Shown here in pieces: positions 34,474 to 45,654 of a stretch of 64,000 bases of DNA. The translations under genes were made by a program, and so were the position numbers. The stretch is from positions 124,001-188,000 of the forward strand of contig JASPKZ010003414.1 in NCBI GenBank assembly GCA_030220185.1. The letters are read 5' to 3'. Within the stretch, counting starts at the first letter, position 1; each line of letters opens with the position of its first letter. Under the pieces are notes generated by a model. That model saw only the letters and a list, made by a program, of their open reading frames with translations, had not been told where the DNA came from and did no database searches. Source of the stretch: Diploptera punctata. Its lineage: Eukaryota > Arthropoda > Insecta > Blattodea > Blaberidae.

Positions 34474-35368
34474 TCATAAGTAATGCCACGAGTGATTTAC
34501 AATTTTAACTAGAGAATTTGGAAATCAAGAGTGGAATTTGTTAGGACTATTTAACGAATAAAATTAAACTGTTTACTCAGAGATCATTATATAAATCTAG
34601 TTTTTTTAAAAATATTTATATATTTTATGTAAACGGCGATGTTTGATAACAAATGAGAAACGTTTGTTGTATTTCATTTGTTCATTACTGCTACCAGAAC
34701 ACAATTATTATTTATTGCCAAATATGATCGCAATATTGACTGAATGCACCCTAGTGGAAAAAATGAAAACATCAAACTGTATATTATAACCAACATTATA
34801 AGTTATTAATTAATTTCTGATGTCCTATGATGTAAATATGTCAATTATATTTTTCTGGAACGTAAATACCCAGGAAATAATACGTTTAAGAAAGCGAAAA
34901 CAGTGGTTTCTTTTTATTGTGGTATAATCAAGTGCTACAATTTTTTCTATTATATCCCGCAAGCGGTAGCTGTTACATTCGTGCACTATATATACAATAT
35001 GGGGGCTACATACATTCTAGGATTCTTACATCTTAACATATAAATTGATATATTCAACGTATTACTTAGAGAGTCACTGAGTGCATGATAATGCCCTGAC
35101 CTGTTCAGAATATTAAAAAGGAGGAGCTTTCATTAATGTGATAAACTTAAGTTGATATACTTAATTTGATATACTTAAGTTGATAATTTTCTATAGGATC
35201 GTAACAGGCCTTGACCTAATACTTGGAAGGAAGAAGAAGAAGAAGAAGAAGAAGAACTTAAGTTGATAAGTATCTAGGTGGAACAGGACTGTGATTGGTT
35301 GTAAAACAAAATTCATTGAAACATGATTGGTCGTTGACTCCCATTTGAGGCATGAATAATGTAATCAA
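34474..35368 (+). repeat. Dispersed non-coding repeat R1, copy 2, with a small insertion
   Basis: Colinear with 22040-22800. Relative to copy 1 it carries extra sequence at about 35158-35254, described separately, and a short extra block near 35010-35060. Confidence 0.7.
35158..35254 (+). mobile_element. Short retroposed 3' fragment with (GAA)n tail inside R1
   Basis: About 97 bp ending in about nine GAA units, flanked by the 14-bp direct repeat AACTTAAGTTGATA (35144-35157 and 35255-35268). The left part repeats the target text (ACTTAATTTGATAT), so some local duplication came first or with the insertion. TCGTAACAGGCCTTGACC is the unique part; it may be a LINE 3' end. Confidence 0.6.
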
Positions 35369-36020
35369 AGTAAGACACATATCAGAAACACATTTGTATT
35401 ACAATACAGCTATTTATGTTATGCTAAACTGCTAATTGGACATTGAAACGAAAAACATGGCACGTACATTTCATGCACATTGAGTACCCTACTTTATTCC
35501 TCAATATCCTCAGATTCATTATTATTCAGAAGCATAGAAAATCACTATTTTCGGATGTCTTCAACATCTAACCCACAAAAATCATCATTAAAAAATCTCA
35601 ATAATTCAGTCAGTATCAGTAACCGGAAATATTATTTTTACGTTCATATTCGGCATTTATAACATAACGGACGATTTTGTACTCTACTGTATATTCGAGT
35701 TGTTCGAATAAAAAACTACAATAAAAATATTCTTCTGAATAACTTACAATATTTTAAAACAATGGTAATGTTATTCTACCACTAATTCTTGACTTATCTG
35801 TCGCCACCTGTTGGCAACTTTCCCTCTGGTTTTCATTTCTTCTTTCCGCGTTCATATCACATGTCCTGCCTTTTTCAGTATATGAGATTTTATTATTAGT
35901 ATTACTATATATTCTGTTTTGAGAAAATGTTTTGACTTTACCTCCTCTGTGACCTCCTAGGAAGAAAAGTATTTCGTTTTGTTTTATCCACATATTATAG
36001 AAAAGATTGTATTTACTTTA
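35369..36020. other. No gene recognised
   Basis: AT-rich. The 79-codon minus-strand frame at 35754-35993 has HRGGKVKTFSQNRIY and MNAERRNENQRESCQ, which may be a very worn LINE-A-like C-terminus (compare CATGTCCTGCC and TTGGTCT-type text), but I cannot support it. Confidence 0.3.
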
Positions 36021-36965
36021 TCCAATATATAAAACTGAATGTTTGTTTGTTTGTTTGTTGTTTTGTTCGTACTTTATGTGCGGCCATACCGTTGATCCAA
36101 TTGTGATTGGGCTTTTTGCAAATTGTTTAGACGATTCCCGGGATCAACATAGGCTATAAGAGAGTTGTGATACTCAACTCCTACGCCCTTAATTATCGCC
36201 CCTTGTAGTGCAAAATGTGAAAAAAGTAGCTCTTTGGACGTTTAAATGGCTTACGTTGCCTAAACCATAACAAATACACAAAATTAATGTACACAGATTT
36301 AAATATCTCAAAACGCTCTACAAAAAAGTCCGCGACAGCATATGTTTTTCTCTTACGGATAGCTCACAATAACAATTTTTGTCTTTCATTGATACGAAGA
36401 AGATCGAGACAAGTAAATAGATTCCTGTGCAATCATAGCAACATATGGCGGGTATCGTTTACGGATAATTTTCACAATAACGTATTTTGTCTTTTAGCTC
36501 ATTTATGCCAAGAAGATCGAGATATGTAGATTTCTGGTCAACACGGGTGAATCTTAAAATAATTACGATATACATTTATAATTATTTTTCATTTTACTTA
36601 TTCAATTAATCATAAGAATTACATTAATTTTAGTCTTTCAGCTCATTTATGCCAAGAAGATAAAGATGAATAGATTCCCGGACAACGCCGGGTAAACAGC
36701 ACGGGGTATCTAAAAATAATTACGTTATAAATATTTCCATTTCCTTATTTAACTAAACATAAAACACATTAATTTTCGTATTTCAGCTCATTTATGTCAA
36801 GAAGATGGGGACAAGTAGATTCCCGGGCAACGCCGGGTAATCAGCATGGGGTATCTAAAAACATAAATTCATAATCATTTTTCCTTTCATTTATTCAACT
36901 AAATATAAAAAGCACATTAATTTTCATTTATTTAGGCGTAGCAGCGCACACCGGACATTAGCAAG
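36021..36965 (+). mobile_element. Helitron-like element, about 0.95 kb, with internal tandem units
   Basis: Starts A|TCCAATATATAAAACTG at 36020-36021, then GTTTGTTTGTTTGTT, GCGGCCATACCG, ATTGTGATTGGGC, GTTGTGATACTCAACTCCTA, AAAAGTCCGCGACAGC. It ends near CCGGACATTAGCAAG|T at 36965, aligned with CCGGATATTAACTAG|T of the 18248 end. No coding sequence, so it would depend on an autonomous Helitron. Confidence 0.6.
36381..36875 (+). repeat. Four diverged tandem units inside the Helitron-like element
   Basis: The block GTCTTTCAGCTCATTTATGC and CAAGAAGATCGAGAC recurs at about 36381, 36489, 36633 and 36777, so spacing is about 108, 144 and 144 bp. Units 3 and 4 also carry ACGCCGGGTAA and CAGCACGGGGTATCTAAAAA. 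The copy at 17704-18248 has one such unit. Confidence 0.65.
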
Positions 36966-37613
36966 TGACATATAAAACCGGTTAATGTTAATATTTTATT
37001 CATATCGTAAATGTTAAAGAGAGCTTGTTTACAGACTTTTATTTAATAGAAAACTGTTATAAGTGACAGTGTGTTTAAAATTTGTTTTCTTAGCGTATTA
37101 AATTCCCATAGATAAAATAATTGAGTAATTCCATATGTAACTGACTGACATTTACAATACACTTTTGCAGCAAAATGGTTGCATAAATATTACAATTGAT
37201 TGAAATTAGGGGTGTTATCTACGTGTTATGATAGAGGAATAGTGTGTGGTTAAGACTGTACTTAAATATACAACTTTTGAAGAAAAACAGTGCTATTTAT
37301 AATCTATCAAAGTATGTGTGACTGACTGACATAAATGTCAACTCATCATGCAGCTTAACATGTTCATCTGCATCATTCTCTGAAGTGTGATTCCTAATCC
37401 AATTTCCCAAAATACCCTTTGGAGGACACATTTCAAGTTACATTCTCAATAAAAAACGAAACAAATCACAATTAAGACAAGAGTTATAACCTAATATATG
37501 GTGTGTGACTGACTGACATATCTGAATTTTATTTAGACTTCAATATTCTGGAGCTGCAAATATTATACAAATATTACAAAATAATATGAAATTATAATAG
37601 ATAAGTCCACCGC
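36966..37613. other. No gene recognised; GACTGACTGACAT motifs
   Basis: AT-rich. The short text GACTGACTGACAT recurs near 37140, 37325 and 37510 at spacings near 185 bp, which may mark a worn tandem repeat. Confidence 0.3.
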
Positions 37614-37925
37614 TGTGATGTCGAGGTAGCGTGCTGCCTTGTCACGCAGCGGGCCCGGCTTCGATCCCGGTCGGGACAGTTTTTCTGGGTGAGGTTTTTA
37701 TTGGGGTTTTTCCTCACCTGTAAGACAAATGTCAAGAAAACTTTAAGGCCCAAACGGTCCCCGAAACCATATGGCCATCATCATCATCATCGTCCTTCAC
37801 CGGTGTAGAAAGCAACGGGAAGCTACCACATCTACAGTTCCCTAGTAAAGCTGCAAGCATAGCATGAAAATGCTATGATTGCAGTGAAAGACCTGCCCTC
37901 GGGCAGAATTACTATGGATGGATAA
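37614..37925 (+). repeat. SINE-1 copy, longest and best kept
   Basis: AGTCCACCGCTGTGATGTCG, AGCGTGCTGCCTTGTCACGC, box B GGCTTCGATCCC, CGGTCGGGACAG, GGGTTTTTCCTCACCTGTAA, AACGGTCCCCGAAACC, a CAT tract, TTCACCGGTGTAGAAAGCAA, AATGCTATGATTGCAGTG and CTGCCCTCGGGCAGAATTAC. It serves as the reference for the other four copies. Confidence 0.75.
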
Positions 37926-38869
37926 TATATCAAAAGCTATAATATGGAGATGAATACAGAAGTTCACTCCTTTTATCATGTATGGGAAATGTACAATTTG
38001 ATATGCTGTAAAAATATTAAGTAAATAGTGTAATTTATTTAACTTGGTTACCACGTATCATTTTAAATTTCACAAAATAAAGAAAATATTAACTTCTTAA
38101 CAACAAAGGGTCTTCTGTATAGTTAAATACGCCTAATATGAGTATAATTTTATTACAACCATATTAACTAATTAAAATTTATCTGATGGTGTTATTAGAT
38201 TGAACCATTAAAATAAATAAAAATGCCGATATGGAATTTGCATTGTTCGTTTCAGAACACTAAAATTAACTTTCACGCGTCTCAACTATAAAGACAAAAA
38301 AAAATTAACGAACATGAGTTCTATTTTTAAACTAAACAATCGAATGAAATCTCTTACAATGCGCGAAATCTTACTTTATGATTGACTGTTCCCAGCAGGT
38401 GCACATAGTACAGTGTTGTCATACGTATTTTCACTGTTGGTTTCCAATAAGGCTACACTCAATAATAATTTTATTTTACACTACAGGTTATACATACTTA
38501 ATCACATATACTCCACGCCAATTGAATTTTTTATACAAGAAACTTCATATGATTTAAAACTGTTTTGCAATTAATAAGCATGGCTCTGTTTCACAAAGTC
38601 AATGATAGTACATTGTGGCGACATGGCACAATGAATCCCCAAAAATGCGACACACATGTCATGTCAAAGGTCACACTAATGCGTGAACCTTTCACGTTCA
38701 AGGACTGCCACACACACATTTTCTAAACACATAAGAACCGCGCTCTTATTTTTATTGCACTCACTCAATAACGTACATATTGAAGAATCGCATAATGAAA
38801 AATTATTTAAATGTCATTAATACAAATATAAAAATGTAATTAATATAATTAACGTAATTACATTACAAG
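37926..38869. other. No gene recognised
   Basis: AT-rich. No repeat copy, RNA gene or protein family noticed. Confidence 0.35.
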
Positions 38870-40490
38870 ACAATGTCTTTAATACTTTTTTGTTAGTTAT
38901 GCACCGATAACGCAGAATCGCAGAGAAAATTTATATCCATCAATTATCGTAGTGTACAATAATTTTTGTATGTTTTATATGACTGACTGTAGCTTACCCT
39001 TATTAAGTATAGGGCGCATTTTAATTATCTAGAATATTATAACACAATTATTAGTATTACATTTATAATCAGGAAGGACCAAAATATGGTATAACAAAAG
39101 AGTCGGTGAAACAAAAATGTATACAGTGAAATCGTAAAACAAAATTTCGTTTAATTTTGCATGTGTTTTCAGGTTTCGGAATATATCATGTTCTACTATT
39201 AATTTAGATAAGGGAGGAAAGGAGATTACAAGTATTTGAGAACAAAGTACTTAGGAACATTTTTGGACCAAAGAGAGATGGACAGGCGAATGGAGAAGAC
39301 TACATAACAATGAACTACATGGTCTTTATAGGAAGCCAGATATAATAAGAACAGTTTAGTCTCGTAGACTGCGATGGGCAGGACATGTTGTACATATGGG
39401 GAATGAAAGGCTTTCATGGAGGCTTATTGTAGGAAAGCCAGAGGGAAAACGCCCAGTTGGTAGACAAAGAATGAGGTGGGAGAATAACATTAACCATGAT
39501 TTGAGGGAATTAGATTATACAGGGAATGATTGGAAAGCATTAGCTAAGGATAGGGATGTATGGAGAGCTTATGTCCGCGCGGCCATGATCCTACGGATTC
39601 GATAGTGCCAGTGAGTAAGTATAATCCGTATTTCCAACATTAACTTCTATAATCGGAAAATTTCATCTGCAAAAAAATATCTCATCGAAAAAAATACTCC
39701 TGCGCCAATTTAAAAATTTTCACATCAGTATGGCATTTTCATGTAATTACTCTACATTTAAATCCTTCCGCTGGCTGCCTTTTAGCTCAAATTGTCACAG
39801 AAGAAGGGCCAGTAATTATTTAATGAAACAGCTGAGCCGAAAAGTCTATCAGATTTCTTAAACCATGCTTATGCTATTACACAGCGGAGTCCAGCAAGCA
39901 ACTGACTGCGTTATGCGTATTAGCAATATAAGTGAGTGGCAAAAAGTCAGTGAGTCACGGGACTCCAGCGGGAAAAAATAATGACCTTACAAGGAAATGT
40001 CATCTATACTTTTTTGTTAATTGTGTACCGATAACGTAGAATCCAAGAGGAAATTTTAATCCATCAATTATTATGTTGTGTACAGTAATTTTTATCCGTT
40101 TTCTGTGACTGACTGATCATAACTTACAGTTAACAACTATAGGACACATTTAAGGTATATAGGATATTAGAATCCAATTAATATTGTTTAAACTACGACC
40201 AAGGAGAACCAATGTATGGTTTAACAACAGATTTTGTGAAATAAAACGAATTCTTACGACCAAATCATTAAACAAGAAATTGGTAAAATTTTGCGTATTT
40301 TTTCAGGTTTGGAATATGACAAGTTCTACCGCTATTATTAGATTAAAATAATGTACATTTGAAACATTTTCTTATAGAATTATAAAATTTGATATTTACA
40401 GATATATATTACATCAACAGATTTATTCCTGCGTCAGTTTCAAAATTTTCACCTCGGTATGACATTTTCGTGGAATCGCTCAATTATATT
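38870..40490 (+). repeat. Diverged direct duplication, two units of about 0.5 kb
   Basis: Unit 1 (38870-39208 plus 39627-39765) and unit 2 (about 40003-40490) are colinear: ACTTTTTTGTTA, ACCGATAACG, CCATCAATTAT, GTGACTGACTG, TATAGGRCRCATTT, ATGGTWTAACAA, TTTTCAGGTTT and, after the LINE, TTTCAAAATTTTCAC / TTTAAAAATTTTCAC and GTATGRCATTTTC. Unit 1 is split by a LINE-A fragment. About 235 bp of unrelated sequence separates the units. Confidence 0.65.
39209..39626 (+). pseudogene. LINE-A 3' fragment inside the direct duplication
   Basis: Runs from the thumb region (AAGGAGATTACAAGTATTTG) to GATAGTGCCAGTGAGTAAGTA. The open part 39396-39605 reads MGNERLSWRLIVGKPEGKRP, MRWENNINHDLRELDYTGND and WRAYVRAAMILR, the C-terminus in its natural frame. 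The upstream half is frame-shifted. Since unit 2 of the duplication lacks it, it arrived after the duplication. Confidence 0.8.
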
Positions 40491-40683
40491 GGCATTTGTA
40501 TGATATAATAAAATTCAGAATAATAATCAATCTTCAATTTTTAAAAACAACTACATGTATAAATCTAATGAAAATCTGAGAAAAATGAGGGATTTATATC
40601 CGTTCATTTCAATTGAACAATAATTGTTCTATAAAGTTATGAGGTAAACAAAGAAACAACTCATTTGTATTGTGTGATTGATT

Positions 40684-40960
40684 TCATCATCATTCAGGAT
40701 TAAGGCTGTTGGCTCGTTCTGGTTTCATGAAAGCTAGAATTGTTAAAATTGTTCAGACCATCTTCTGTGTGCGCGTCCAACATTTCTCCTTCCGTGCGGT
40801 TTATAATTTAGCAACAATTGTGGAAATCATCCTTCTGGCATTCTATCAATATGTTCTTTGCAGTCGTTCCTATATTTAATTATTCGGTCTGTAAGATTGA
40901 AAATATTTAGTTCCTTTCTTATATCTTCATTTCTTTTCTTATCCAGCAGAGTATATCCTG
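40684..40960 (-). pseudogene. LINE-C 3' fragment, second copy
   Basis: Minus-strand NEDIRKELNIFNLTDRIIKY, then CKEHIDRMPEG and LLNYKPHGRRNVGR, ending CCAACAGCCTTAATCCTG and GAT repeats at 40684-40698. Strongly similar to 21408-21700, including the DNA, so both come from one subfamily. Confidence 0.7.
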
Positions 40961-41423
40961 CGATTGATTTGTTTTGCAAATAAACAGTATTCGATTTTGT
41001 AAAGTTATATCACTATTTGCTTCTCCATACACCAATTATATCGTACTTGATGGAAGTTATATATCAGAAATGTGTTACCTAGTTTTGATGTTTAGATGTC
41101 CTAGATATTCCGCTTCATATAAGTTGGTAGGTTTACACGGACGATGTCTTGATTCTTTTTCAAACTGTTTTTCTCTCTGATTTTAGTAACACTCGACGTT
41201 TCGGCTACACCTGCGGCAGACAGCATCAGGAGGATGTGCACGTGAACTCCTTAGCTCATGGCTACATACTTGTCGGACGTTAACAGACAAACATTTAAAC
41301 AGGCAATGTTGTTTAGAAGACACGTGATTTCGTATTTTTCGTTCCAGAACAAGGACAATCAAATATAGTTTGTTCAACACTTTGCTTCCTAATACTACAA
41401 TTACAACTTGCATTCTTTTTTTA
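40961..41423. other. Unassigned, with a hammerhead-like remnant
   Basis: Apart from the motif at 41190-41233 nothing is recognised. The text CATCAGGAGGATG beside CGACGTTTCGGCT is of the kind found in Penelope-like element terminal repeats, so this may be a worn fragment of one. Confidence 0.35.
41190..41233 (-). ncRNA. Degenerate hammerhead-like motif
   Basis: Minus strand: helix I CCUC, core CUGAUGC (a conserved A is C), a possible helix II GCU...AGC with an inner CUG/CAG, core GAA, then ACGU-C (minimal helix III and H17 = C) and helix I GAGUG. The core mismatch predicts loss of activity. Listed because it shares its plan with the better motif at 27230-27274. Confidence 0.25.
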
Positions 41424-42830
41424 GTAGTAGTAGTAGTAGTAGTAGTAGCACTTTATTAGACAAAAAGTAAGATTTTACAATATTATTTACAAATATGGGT
41501 CGCACGGGCAGTAAGACGTACGTGTTGTTGAGAGTCCGTTACAATAAAGAAATAATTGGTAATAGTATAAAGAAAAACAAAAAAGAAAGCAATAACATTA
41601 CAATTACATAAAAACACAATAATATTACAATTACATAACAATACAATAGCATTATACATTAATTATGTATAATTATTAAGAATTAATGGTATTGCATTTT
41701 GATAACATATTTATTCATGAATGAGTGTTGTTCTTAATTTCAGCGTTTTGTCCAGAAATTTACCCAAGTTTATACAATTTTCTGGATTTACCATTAACTC
41801 GTTGCATGCCAATCTTTCACGATTTGGGTTTAAAAATCTTTCCGGTAATAACTGAAGTCTCCAATATTCTAAATCATTATATTTCGCTAATATATGTATC
41901 TCGTCTTCAGAGCTCCTACACATTGAACATATTCGCATATCGTGATCGTCGCTAATTTTTAGAAATGTCCATGCCCCTAGCCTAAACCAAGCAAGCCATG
42001 ATCTCTCTTTAAATCCTAGGTTGAGTATATAAGATTTTTTCCCCAAACGTGTCTTAGGTCTCTTTGTAAATACAGTCAGCGTTTTCCCGCACATTCGGCG
42101 AAAATATCTTGTTGGTTTATATCTAAGTACCTCCTCCTTATTTGTCTCGACACATTCGTGCAATTTTCAGTCCCTTTTTCCCATACCCAACCCATCCCAA
42201 GCTTTTGGGGTTCTCTCCTCACCTCGCCTGCCCAAAATTTCACATCTATGTTTGTAATTCGGTGGTCGTAACAAATTGCTCTGAACATTGTTTGTTCACC
42301 TTGGATTACCCGAAACCAGTATTTGAGTACACGAATTTTGCAGTTTATGTCGTCCTGGAATGACCCAAATTCATATAAAATTCCACAGTTAGAAAGGGCC
42401 TTACTAAGTCCTGTAATATATTTTAGAAAATGCGTATATACCTTATTAGTATTTCCGTTCTTTGGAAACCCCAAATCTCACTACCATAGTGCATTACTCG
42501 CCTGACCATCGCTCCATACATTTTTTCTAATGTGCTGACTGGAATATCAGGCACTCGATCCTGAATACCGAGTACACTGTTAAGTTGTCCCCTCCCTTTA
42601 AATAATGTTATATCAATATGTTTCTTCCACTTTCTGTTCATTTTCAACGTCGTACTAAGATATTCAAAATGTTTCACGTTTTGAAGTACTTGATCTCTGT
42701 ATTTCCATTCCTCTGCTCTACCATAAACCGTCCCATTTTTAAAGTCATTGTTTTTGTCTTACTAACATTTACACCAAATTACCAATTCCTACAGTATATT
42801 TCCAGTCGGTCAAGACCTGCATTCCTTTGT
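41424..42830 (-). mobile_element. LINE-D non-LTR retrotransposon, 5'-truncated, second copy
   Basis: Same plan as 13928-15340: thumb, C-terminal zinc-binding region, 3' UTR with AACGGACTCTCAACAACACG and an end TCTAATAAAGTGC followed by about eight TAC repeats (plus strand TAGTAGTAG, 41424-41450). This copy extends a little farther 5'. Confidence 0.75.
41711..42677 (-). pseudogene. LINE-D reverse transcriptase C-terminal region in three frames
   Basis: Three overlapping open pieces make one protein: 42423-42677 (LKMNRKWKKHIDITLFKGRG, MYGAMVRRVMHYGSEIWGF), 42076-42474 (LKYITGLSKALSNCGILYEF, DDINCKIRVLKYWFRV) and 41711-42163 (RYKPTRYFRRMCGKTLTVF, SWLAWFRLGAWTFL). The last holds CSMCRSSEDEIHIL, a C-x2-C-x8-H arrangement like the C-terminal zinc-binding motif of many LINE proteins. 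Two frameshifts at the joins make it non-functional. Catalytic palm absent. Confidence 0.75.
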
Positions 42831-43099
42831 ATGTTGAATGTCTTGAGGTACACCTATTGGCCAAATTTTCCGTACCCAGTCAGGAATTCTGTTAGTATAA
42901 AATTTAGAACAATGTGTTTGCATTTTATTCTATTATATATACATATATACCGACAGTACTTAACGGATCCCTCTTGTCCTTGTCTGCTCCTTCATTATTG
43001 ATTACTTCTCTCCCGCTGTCCTCGCCATGTTTATGTGGTAGTTCAATATTCCTCTTACCGCGGTTTTGTAATTAAATTGTCACTTGTGTCTAACGTGTT
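42831..43099. other. No gene recognised
   Basis: Short unassigned gap between a LINE-D and a LINE-B. Confidence 0.35.
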
Positions 43100-43860
43100 C
43101 ATTGCTGGAATTTATAGATGTGAATTTTATATAAATATAGAGAAAATTAAATATCTGTGTATAGGAGAAGGAAGGGAAAATATACACTTCAACAATGGAG
43201 AAGAACTAAAGCCTGGTGTCGAATGCTCGTATGTAAGAACAAGTATTATTATACCATTCCTAGGCGATTAAGCACAATAGGAAATAAAAAATAGGGATTG
43301 CAACAACAAAACACTTGCAATAAATGATTTAAAACCTGTTTGGTGGAGCAAAAATATTACACTAAATATAAAATTTAAAATATATCAAACCATAGTTCGG
43401 AGCGTTTTAAACATATGATGCCTCTGATAAGTTAAAATATTTTGAAAAGATTCCTACCAGGGAAATGAAAATAAAATGGAAGTACAGAAAAGTGATGATT
43501 TAAGAAGATCAGCTGGACATTTTAGAATGGATAGATTACGAAATATAGAAATAAGTGAAATTATGGGTGTACAAGAGGAGCCGGATATCGTAGACATTAC
43601 AGAAAAGAAAAGATTACAGTGGTATGGCCATGCATGTCAAAAGAATGCCAGAGCAAAGATTACCTAAACTTATTATGGAATGGATCCCAATTGAAAGGAG
43701 GAAGAAAGGAAGACCAAAGAAAACCTGCATAGAAGGTGTGCAAGCTGCTATGATTATCAGGAGGATTAGAGGAAGATCAATGGATGGACAGAGAGGAATG
43801 ACGTTTGGTTTCCAGAAGACGGTGGCAGCTGCCATGATACCGAATGATGATGATACATTT
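43100..43860 (+). pseudogene. LINE-B 3' fragment
   Basis: Starts at NIEKIKYLCIGEGRENIHFN (motif D) and carries SAGHFRMDRLRNIEISEIMG (open 43476-43667), RMPEQRLPKLIMEWIPIERR and KKGRPKKT (open 43624-43908, another frame), and ends near a GATGATGAT tail at about 43845. Its DNA is closely similar to 63440-64000, so the two are one subfamily. Confidence 0.75.
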
Positions 43861-44585
43861 TTTCGGTTCAGACTTCTTAATATAGTACAGTATACAGCTT
43901 GCAAATAATTTTAGCTGCGTATATTCTTCGAAATTGACTACATGTTAATGTCCAAATATCTCAATATTCTAAATCAACTGAAATTCTCAAAAATAAAATA
44001 AAAATTCTTGGTTTGATATTGCAAATACTTTTCAACCAATATCGCAAAAGCTTTCGTACATTCTAAAAAAGACAAATGAATGTATGGTTACTAGCACTAT
44101 CACGGATTCAGAAAAGGCAGATCCTGTTCAGATTGCATTTTCACTATCAATCAAATAATTGAGAAACATAGAGAGTATAATCTACCAACTTGTATGGCTT
44201 TTATAGATCTTGAAAAGGCGTTTGACAAAGTTAACAGAAATAAATTTTGGAATATAATGAAACAGAAAAGCAACTAATAGCTACAATAAAAAGTCTATAT
44301 GTAGAAAATAAAATAACAATAAAAACTAGAGTAAAAAATGAAAATAATATAATAGCAACAATAAATAGAGATGTAGGACAGGGATGTCCGCTTTCATCCT
44401 TCGTTTTTAATATTTATATTGACGATATCATATATAATGGGCAAATAATTCGGACTCACATTTCAAAATAAGAAAAAAAGATCTTGGATACCTTACTTTT
44501 TGCAGACGACCAATTTTTAATATCTAGCTCAGAAGACGGTCTACAGAAATCATTCTTTCAATTAAATAACATTTTACAGAATTAC

Positions 44586-45654
44586 TTACTTGCTCACTGG
44601 CACTATCGAACCTATAGGTTCATGGCCGTGCGGACATAAGCTCTCCATACATCCCTATCCTGAGCCAATGCCTTCCAATCATTCCCTGTATAATCTACTT
44701 CCCTCAAATCATAGTTAATGTTGTTCTCCCACCTCATTCTTGGTCTACAAACTGAACGTTTTCCTTCTGGCTTTCCTACAAGAACTTTCCAGGCACGTTT
44801 TTCATTCCCCATACGCGCAACATGTACTGCCCATCGCAGTCTACGAGACTTAACTGTTCTTATTATATCTGGCTTCCTATAAAGACAATGTAGTTCATTG
44901 TTATGTAGTCTTCTCCATTCACCTGTCTGTCCATCTCTCTTTGGTCCAAAAATTTTCCTAAGTACTTTATTCTCAAATACTCGTAATGTCATTTCCTCCC
45001 TTAAAGTAAGAGTCCATGTTTCGCACCCATATAATATAACTGGTAGAATAATAGTTTTATATATTTTCAGCTTAACGTTATTTGAAAGGAGTTGGGACAT
45101 CAAAAGTCTCTGCAATGCATAATAGCATGCATTTCCAGAATTGAGCCTATGTTTAATTTCTTTGTGCATCTCATTCCTATTCGTGATTATTGTTCCTAGG
45201 TATTTGAATTCACCCACTTCCTCAAAATTTCCCTCATTTGTCATTAGCTGTCCTTTTCCATTATATACTGAATTTCTACGTGTGCCCATATATTTAGTTT
45301 TACTGATATTTACTGCCAGTCCTAATTTCTTAGTGTTACTCAATAGTGTGTGCGTGTTGGCCTGTAGTATCTCCTCGCTATCGGCCAGTAGTACTACATC
45401 ATCAGTATAAACTAACAGCTTGTTGATATCATTCAGTTGTAAGCCTTCCTCATTCTCTAAAGATTTAATGGCATGCTCTAGTACAAAATTAAATAGTAGA
45501 GGAGATAGTGCATCTCCTTGCTTCAATCCATTCTGGATTTCAAAAGTGTCTGAAAACTGTTTGCCTACACGCACCCTACTCTTTGAGCCATTTAGACACA
45601 TTCGTATAAGTCTAACTAACTTTTAGGAATTCCGAACTCCAGCAGGATACTATA
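44586..45654 (-). mobile_element. LINE-A 5'-truncated insertion, 1069 bp, with perfect 11-bp TSD
   Basis: TACAGAATTAC at 44575-44585 is repeated exactly at 45655-45665. Between them lies a LINE-A whose 3' end (GGTTCGATAGTGCCAGTGAG then CAAGTAA) is at the left and whose 5' truncation (minus strand GTATATAGTATCCTGC...) is at the right. Its frame is intact, so it is one of the youngest insertions here. Confidence 0.9.
44612..45601 (-). CDS. LINE-A reverse transcriptase fragment, 329 codons, uninterrupted
   Basis: The first Met is internal (MCLNGSKSRVRVGKQFSDTF). Domains in order: motif B GLKQGDALSPLLFNF (residues about 24-38), motif C LLVYTDDVVLLADS (about 65-78; both aspartates, with YTDD where relatives have YADD), motif D GLAVNISKTKYMG, motif E EFKYLGTIIT, thumb NACYYALQRLLMSQLL and LPVILYGCETWTL, then the C-terminal RRLRWAVHVARMG, GKPEGKRSVCRPRMRWENNI and DWKALAQDRDVWRAY. 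Endonuclease and motifs 0-A are missing through 5' truncation, so it is not an autonomous element. No promoter is expected. Confidence 0.85.
   Translation of the reverse strand: MCLNGSKSRVRVGKQFSDTFEIQNGLKQGDALSPLLFNFVLEHAIKSLENEEGLQLNDINKLLVYTDDVVLLADSEEILQANTHTLLSNTKKLGLAVNISKTKYMGTRRNSVYNGKGQLMTNEGNFEEVGEFKYLGTIITNRNEMHKEIKHRLNSGNACYYALQRLLMSQLLSNNVKLKIYKTIILPVILYGCETWTLTLREEMTLRVFENKVLRKIFGPKRDGQTGEWRRLHNNELHCLYRKPDIIRTVKSRRLRWAVHVARMGNEKRAWKVLVGKPEGKRSVCRPRMRWENNINYDLREVDYTGNDWKALAQDRDVWRAYVRTAMNL

Noticed and set aside
38870..40490. Possible LTR retrotransposon with two direct repeats
   Set aside because: No TG...CA ends, primer-binding site, gag or pol between; the spacing segment holds only a LINE-A fragment and unassigned sequence.
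45141..45626. Plus-strand frames opposite the 329-codon LINE-A frame
   Set aside because: Antisense shadows; the minus strand carries the recognisable motifs.
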